Source: Antedon mediterranea (taxonomy: Eukaryota; Echinodermata; Crinoidea; Comatulida; Antedonidae). From it: 64,000 nucleotides of DNA. The DNA is taken from positions 2,549,001-2,613,000 of the forward strand of contig NC_092677.1 in NCBI RefSeq assembly GCF_964355755.1, given 5' to 3'. The notes below the pieces were generated by a model. It did no database searches. It saw only the letters and a list, made by a program, of their open reading frames with translations, and was not told the DNA's origin. Below, piece after piece: positions 61,314-64,000 of the stretch. The position numbers and the translations under genes are program-made. Numbering within the stretch: position 1 is the first letter of the stretch; each line of letters begins with the position of its first letter.

Positions 61314-61965
61314 TCTGGATTATTTTTGTGTAAAACTGTAGAAAACAAATGGTACTGCATAGAGGGAGCTACTACACATTTTTGCTCGCTACCGGTTACA
61401 GTATTATAAGTAAGCAGTACCCTCTTTTGTTTATTTATCATACACTGTCGTTATCGAATTTTAATTGTAAACATTATTTGAAGAAAATGCAATATTTAAT
61501 ATTGATATTAACATATATCAACATTTTTTTTAGGAAAATAAAAAATTAAATGTAAGGTTAAATTTACAATTGTTGATGATAAATAGCTACAAGCGAAAAA
61601 AAAAATATTATACCTGAATTTGTAGTTGAGGCTGCTGCCAGAAGAGCATCAGTGCCTTGCATATTCTTAGACATTACGGAATGATCAGACCTAGAATCTG
61701 GGGTCAGCGAGGTGTCCGAGTACTCCACCAAATGTCCACTTGATGAAGAAACTTCATGCGCTGTTTTCGAGCTAGAACTACGTTTATGTTGCCGCTTAAT
61801 CTTCTTTGTAACAATAAAGTTCTCTTCGTGGGCCTCCTTACTCTGTTCTTGATGTTGGAGATGAGAGGCAAACTTAGCAATGTCATGTGGGTCCTCCCTC
61901 TGTCCATCACCATGTGTGTGTTTTCGTTTCTTCTGTCGCTTTTTCGATTTTATAGGAGCTGACAT
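48776..61965 (-). CDS. Bcl-3-type nuclear IkB with long C-terminal tail, complete, seven coding exons
   Basis: Seven exons (352, 79, 109, 202, 92, 246 and 3417 bases) join in perfect phase to a predicted 1498-residue protein. Residues about 1-117 are basic and Ser-rich, with a likely nuclear signal KSKKRQKKRKH near the start. Residues about 138-360 hold around seven ankyrin repeats. Their wording (DEDGDTPLHIAVSQ, NNLHQTPLHIAIITKHTE, YSGNTALHIASGRG, QSGADMSMRN) is closest to Bcl-3 among the IkB proteins, which bind NF-kB p50/p52 dimers in the nucleus. Residues 361-1498 are disordered and rich in Ser, Thr, Gln and Pro, with PIDLS and PLDMS motifs near the end. Vertebrate Bcl-3 has only short tails, so the length is unusual. 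Full-consensus kB sites in the upstream region and intron 1 suggest NF-kB control. NFKBIZ- or NFKBID-like identity is less likely but not excluded. Confidence 0.9.
49070..49111 (-). other. PxDLS-type CtBP-binding motif pair in the Bcl-3-like tail
   Basis: PIDLS and, five residues later, the looser variant PLDMS are encoded here. PxDLS is the established docking motif for CtBP co-repressors, and vertebrate Bcl-3 is known to associate with CtBP. Direct CtBP binding by this protein is inferred from the motif alone. Confidence 0.5.
52376..52572. repeat. 24-bp minisatellite beside exon 6 donor
   Basis: About eight copies of CCACAATTAACTTTCCAACA plus CCCT, ending 25 bases from the exon 6 donor of the Bcl-3-like gene. 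It fills most of the 405-base intron 6. Confidence 0.92.
52598..52843 (-). CDS. Bcl-3-like exon 6, ankyrin repeats 5 to 7
   Basis: NGWTALFHAAARDVDKIIEI, then CQSYSGNTALHIASGRGYTE, then MQSGADMSMRNSHRESPAM. The SYSG..ALH.ASGRG and SGAD motifs align with the last repeats of Bcl-3. 82 codons, phase 0-0, donor GTAAGT at 52597-52592. A 24-bp minisatellite abuts the donor side. Confidence 0.93.
52895..53262. repeat. Degenerate tandem repeat filling intron 5
   Basis: Roughly 18-20-base units of GACTGAATGATTTTGAGA with heavy substitution across almost the whole 427-base intron between exons 6 and 5. Confidence 0.8.
53271..53362 (-). CDS. Bcl-3-like exon 5, ankyrin repeat 4
   Basis: GYIPLHLAVIHEDAEIVNIL gives one repeat core, followed by HHKPNHIDHK. 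Starts with two bases completing a Gly codon; donor GTAAGA; ends phase 0. Confidence 0.9.
53606..53807 (-). CDS. Bcl-3-like exon 4, ankyrin repeats 2 and 3
   Basis: TPLHIAIITKHTELAADLIQ then AGADPNICDRYGNTSMHLAC: two consecutive repeats with the ITK and GADPN signatures of IkB/Bcl-3. Donor GTAAGT lies at 53605-53600. Ends with one spare base. Confidence 0.93.
53888..54000. mobile_element. MITE family 1, copy 6 (one-ended)
   Basis: AAGCTCTGTCTACACTATCA at the left and a matching interior, but the right inverted repeat is missing. Intron 3 of the Bcl-3-like gene. Confidence 0.78.
54321..54429 (-). CDS. Bcl-3-like exon 3, ankyrin repeat 1
   Basis: PLHIAVSQCEVDMVHQLLYL gives the TPLH and inner helices of repeat 1, and NNLHQ leads into repeat 2. 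Acceptor TGTCTAG follows a long T tract; donor GTTTGT is weaker. Ends phase 0. Confidence 0.92.
54483..54787. mobile_element. MITE family 1, copy 7, split by an insertion
   Basis: The left half (TAGCTTTGTCTATCAAAC) and right half (GTTTAATAGCGTAGACAGAG) are separated by about 150 bases (54551-54705) ending in AATAAAAAGATGAATGAATG, which resembles a LINE/SINE 3' tail. Confidence 0.75.
55160..55800. repeat. About 155-bp tandem repeat, four copies
   Basis: CAGTTATCTGATACAAAACA starts units at about 55181, 55335, 55488 and 55655. Each continues with TGATTTCTCCTCTCC and ends near GAGCGTTTTACAGAAAGGAG. Intron 2 of the Bcl-3-like gene. Confidence 0.88.
56490..56568 (-). CDS. Bcl-3-like exon 2, entry to ankyrin repeats
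   Basis: Encodes ASHPIYSLLVASEIQQATAP and then DEDGDT, the conserved lead-in to the first ankyrin repeat. Starts and ends with two split bases, matching both neighbours. Donor GTAAGT lies at 56489-56484. Confidence 0.9.
56685..56752 (-). mobile_element. Possible tRNA-derived SINE fragment
   Basis: On the minus strand TGTTCAAATCATGC resembles a B box, preceded by GTCCAATGGCAAGGTC. Weak. Confidence 0.35.
58185..58245 (+). mobile_element. LINE/SINE 3' tail fragment
   Basis: GTTCAGCGCTTAGAGG...GACGCTATATAAATCC followed by ATTATTATTATTA: the gcgctatataaat signature and (ATT)n tail typical of CR1/L2-type retroposon ends. Confidence 0.55.
58590..58600. promoter_or_regulatory. Perfect palindromic kB site in intron 1
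   Basis: GGGGAATTCCC on the plus strand contains the same palindrome as the upstream site, extended by one G. It lies in intron 1 of the Bcl-3-like gene. Confidence 0.6.
58988..59115. repeat. 10-bp based minisatellite
   Basis: AAGTTGAGTTGCAAGTTGAG and AAGTTAAGTTGC variants, about 12 ten-base units in intron 1 of the Bcl-3-like gene. Confidence 0.85.
59510..59520 (-). promoter_or_regulatory. Consensus kB site in intron 1
   Basis: The minus strand reads GGGATTTTCCC, and its first ten bases match GGGRNWYYCC fully. It lies in intron 1 of the Bcl-3-like gene. Confidence 0.55.
59700..60186. mobile_element. MITE family 3 fragments
   Basis: CAGTTACTGCAGTAAACTAC at 59707 and TAGTTACTGTAGTGGAATG near 59840 bound one copy; GTAGTTACTGCAGTAATTGC at 60140 with GCATGATCCCT is another end. 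Confidence 0.6.
60269..60278 (-). promoter_or_regulatory. Consensus kB site in intron 1
   Basis: The minus strand reads GGGAATTTCC, a full match to GGGRNWYYCC of the Rel/p65 type. It lies in intron 1 of the Bcl-3-like gene. Confidence 0.55.
60909..61312 (+). mobile_element. 5'-truncated L2/CR1-like LINE, 3' end
   Basis: An open frame (60917-61225) encodes the C-terminal tail of a LINE ORF2: ELNWLPMESRVKFKILLLVF, then DIPRSKHSWGDRTFSVAGPR and LWNHLPLNIK, ending KTHLF. This is the well-known conserved end of CR1/L2-type reverse-transcriptase proteins. It is followed by a GCGCTATATAAATCG signature and a (GATT)n tail (61276-61312). The catalytic part is missing, so the copy is dead. Plus strand, opposite to the host gene. 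Confidence 0.88.
61614..61965 (-). CDS. Bcl-3-like exon 1, basic N-terminus
   Basis: The first in-frame ATG is at 61965-61963 (MSAPIKSKKRQKKRKHTHGD). The frame stays open upstream for nine codons, but only from GTG, so this ATG is the chosen start. The exon continues with two more basic runs (KKIKRQHKR) and ends TTNS plus one spare base before donor GTATAA. No domain other than a nuclear signal is visible. Confidence 0.85.
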
Positions 61966-61988
61966 GATACTGGCTTGGATAGGCCTAG

Positions 61989-61994
61989 TCACAT
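61989..61994 (-). promoter_or_regulatory. Minimal start-stop upstream ORF (ATG-TGA)
   Basis: ATG (61994-61992) is followed immediately by TGA (61991-61989), 23 bases before the main ATG of the Bcl-3-like gene. If transcribed as 5' UTR, it would be a start-stop element of the kind known to pause ribosomes. Confidence 0.4.
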
Positions 61995-62403
61995 TAGTTT
62001 TTATTAAATTGTGTTTAATTACTGTTGCTTTAAATGTACAATAAACATTTTAAACAGTGTATGTTTCATTTATCATATCAACGCTTAGGCCTACAATACT
62101 CCTTTAAATACAAAACAACAAGCTTACCACACACACCAACAACGTCAAAACAAAATGGTTGACATCGTGTATGGCGAGTCAAGTCTCGTGTTTTCTCTCG
62201 ATTCTCTTTGTCGGCCTAGATCTCTCTAACACAATTACTTTAATTAAATTTGTAAGAAAATTGTAGTCAAGCACTTAAACAAAAGAATCCAGTTAATTGT
62301 AGGCCAAAATAACAACAATATGTTTAGTTATTAGTCGAGTTTGTAACGTATCTTCGTACAGTTGAACGGCAAATTTCACCGATGACATGTAGAAATACAA
62401 GCT

Positions 62404-62413
62404 GGTACTTTCC
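62404..62413. promoter_or_regulatory. Near-consensus kB half-palindrome
   Basis: GGTACTTTCC differs from the kB consensus at one position (third base). It lies 74 bases from the perfect site and 23 bases from a CCAAT box. Confidence 0.25.
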
Positions 62414-62435
62414 CTTTATTGAAGCGACGCATCTG

Positions 62436-62440
62436 ATTGG
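62436..62440 (-). promoter_or_regulatory. CCAAT box (NF-Y type)
   Basis: On the minus strand GCCAATCAGA matches the NF-Y consensus and is correctly oriented for the Bcl-3-like gene, between the start codon and the perfect kB site. It supports this stretch as the proximal promoter. Confidence 0.45.
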
Positions 62441-62486
62441 CTATTCAATAAAAGGGACTTTTTTTCGATAAGCTGCTTGCTGATTC

Positions 62487-62496
62487 GGGAATTCCC
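62487..62496. promoter_or_regulatory. Perfect palindromic kB site upstream of Bcl-3-like gene
   Basis: GGGAATTCCC matches the NF-kB consensus GGGRNWYYCC on both strands, 522 bases upstream of the start codon. The minus strand reads GGGGAATTCCC. Confidence 0.65.
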
Positions 62497-62732
62497 CGTT
62501 CGCTGATAGGCTGACTGCTGGAATGTGACATGGCCTCTCCTCTCCTGATAAAACAATGTAAAAAACTCCCTTATATCTACAAAGTGTTCTTACACATATG
62601 ATATTGTTGAATCATGGCGACATCACTATACAAATTATTTAACTAAGACTATATATACATCTGATACAATGAAATAAAAAAGAAAATTATGCAAATTACT
62701 TCGGTCGACAAGAGAAGAGTAAACTCGCCCCA

Positions 62733-62740
62733 TTACGTCA
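62733..62740. promoter_or_regulatory. CRE/ATF-like site
   Basis: TTACGTCA differs from the palindromic CRE TGACGTCA at two positions and is an accepted ATF/CREB variant. It sits in a CpG-rich patch upstream of the Bcl-3-like gene, flanked by an imperfect inverted repeat (CATTAC ... GTGTAATG). Confidence 0.3.
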
Positions 62741-63601
62741 CACTCGAGGAGTGGTGTAATGACGCGCCAACGTCGACAAATAAACTATTATTAACAACCG
62801 ATCGCCGTTTTTTTTTAAATTAACATTTTAACCAAGGCTTAACAATGCATAAATTAACTAATTTATGATAATTCTTTTCTTTGTAGAATAATATTTAAAA
62901 TAGCATTTGCATACAACAACAAAACCCGCAAAAATAATAATTTATTCTCGAGACTCGAGCGTCTCTTCAATAACCTTTGACACCAGTGAGGTAAAGCCAA
63001 AGGCTAGAGGGCGTACTTCAGACTGAAAAGTGATTCCAACAGAAGGGGAACCAACAAGATTGCGGCCGTAAATGTGTTCAAAAACATTATTTAATATAAA
63101 AAATAATAATCTAATACACTAAGACTACATAAATTACAAAATATATTCTTGCCAAAGCACAGCGAAGTTTTTATAAAAATAAATATATTGTTAATCACAA
63201 TGGAATTAATAATTTCTTGGTAATCTAGCATTTGTATACATTTATGGAATACACAGATAGAAAAAATAACAGGTTAGGAATTATAACATTATTTCCATTA
63301 TTAATTCTTTCGATACTATACAGTATTTTTTTCTCGATTAATCAAAAAATGATTTAACATTTGTTCGTATGTTATACGTTCAAAACAATTTACTACGGTA
63401 TTCCAAAAAAATAATAATTTTCAGAAAATGGTATAACTTTCACTGATGGTTTACAAAATTCTGTTGAACTAATATTACTAACCATTGACATAGTAGAAGA
63501 ATATTGTTTATATTTCAATTATACCACATAAAATTGCGTTCATTACTGAAATATTTTAGGATTTAAAAAGGATAAAATATCCATGTGATGGAGATGAAAC
63601 C

Positions 63602-63786
63602 GTGACGGATATGACGAACCTTAAAAATCATGTGACGGAAATGACTTTAAGATATGATTTGAATATGTTTATTGACCAGTCACATATATATATATATATA
63701 CAATGTAAAAACATAATAAAGATATACAAAACAAAATGTACAACAAAAAAAAGGCCCTGGCAAAAACAAAAAGTCATATCCGTCAC
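63602..63786. repeat. 14-bp perfect inverted repeat
   Basis: GTGACGGATATGAC (63602-63615) and GTCATATCCGTCAC (63773-63786) are exact complements around 157 bases. Further GTGACGG motifs lie nearby (63632, about 63820, about 63835). Possibly a small foldback element. Confidence 0.6.
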
Positions 63787-64000
63787 TGGCCGTCATCGTC
63801 AACGAAATATTGTGAAATGTGACGGGAGCTGACCGTGACGGAGATGATGTATTTCTATACCGTTCTCGGACCATACACACCAACTCTACCATAAACGTGT
63901 ATTCATAACATATTACAATACAATATCTTGCATGAATGTTTTATTTACATGATTTGAACAATCTTCTAATGTAAAGATTAACAGCATCACAATTTAACAG

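Larger units (their letters stand above)
56569..61613. other. Bcl-3-like intron 1 (5.0 kb)
   Basis: Holds three consensus kB sites (58590, 59510 and 60269), a short minisatellite (58988-59115), MITE family 3 fragments (59700-59880 and 60130-60186), a LINE-type 3' tail near 58190-58240 (GCGCTTAGAG...GACGCTATATAAAT) and the LINE fragment at 60909-61312. Confidence 0.6.
61966..64000. other. Upstream region of the Bcl-3-like gene
   Basis: Probable 5' UTR and promoter up to about 62800 (CCAAT, kB and CRE-like sites), then AT-rich intergenic DNA with an inverted repeat (63602-63786) and a short (AT)n run near 63687-63701. No other gene is visible. Confidence 0.55.

Noticed and set aside
61966-61992. 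Upstream extension of the Bcl-3-like N-terminus by nine codons (TRPIQASI)
   Set aside because: The extension begins at GTG, with the only nearby ATG out of frame and followed at once by TGA, so the in-frame ATG at 61965 is preferred.
1-64000. CRISPR arrays, prokaryotic operons, rRNA or phage genes
   Set aside because: None seen. The tandem arrays have no unique spacers, and gene structure, splice sites and repeats are those of an animal genome.

Overview
The window is eukaryotic nuclear DNA, AT-rich and intron-rich, with small coding exons, many short inverted-repeat (MITE-like) elements, LINE and SINE debris and a large number of minisatellites. Both genes belong to animal families: a Bcl-3-type nuclear IkB and a PDZ/RGS-like RhoGEF of the ARHGEF11/ARHGEF12 (RhoGEF2) class. 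The repeat style and gene content fit a marine invertebrate deuterostome, perhaps an echinoderm. That placement is an inference, not something read directly from the sequence.

Layout. Both genes lie on the minus strand, head to tail. Gene 1 (134 to about 47300, leaving the window at the left) is the 5' half of an ARHGEF11/12-like RhoGEF. I recovered 17 exons with consensus splice sites and compatible phases. They encode an N-terminal PDZ domain (47303-25936), a disordered and coiled-coil linker made only of phase 0-0 exons (24229-5182), and the RGS-like (RGSL) domain (3267-134). The catalytic DH-PH part would lie to the left, outside the window. Gene 2 (61965-48776) is complete: seven coding exons giving a predicted 1498-residue protein with a basic N-terminus, about seven ankyrin repeats closest to Bcl-3, and a very long Ser/Thr-rich C-terminal tail encoded by a single 3.4 kb exon. 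About 0.9-1.5 kb separates its stop codon from the first recognised RhoGEF exon. The right end (61966-64000) is the upstream region of the Bcl-3-like gene.

Introns and intergenic DNA hold most of the unusual structure: dispersed palindromic elements (at least three families, with nested insertions), tandem arrays with units from about 10 to 150 bp, a 1.6 kb element bounded by stem-loops (43556-45141), a hammerhead-like RNA fold in a dispersed repeat (5302-5350), tRNA-derived SINE fragments, and the 3' end of an L2/CR1-like LINE (60909-61312).

Main points for a second look: (1) a cluster of four full-consensus NF-kB sites in intron 1 and the upstream region of the Bcl-3-like gene, suggesting feedback control; (2) a PxDLS-type CtBP-binding motif in its tail; (3) a tandem pair of duplicated in-frame micro-exons in the RhoGEF gene; (4) the hammerhead-like repeat; (5) nested MITEs with clear target-site traces. 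All splice models were read by eye and have no transcript support here.
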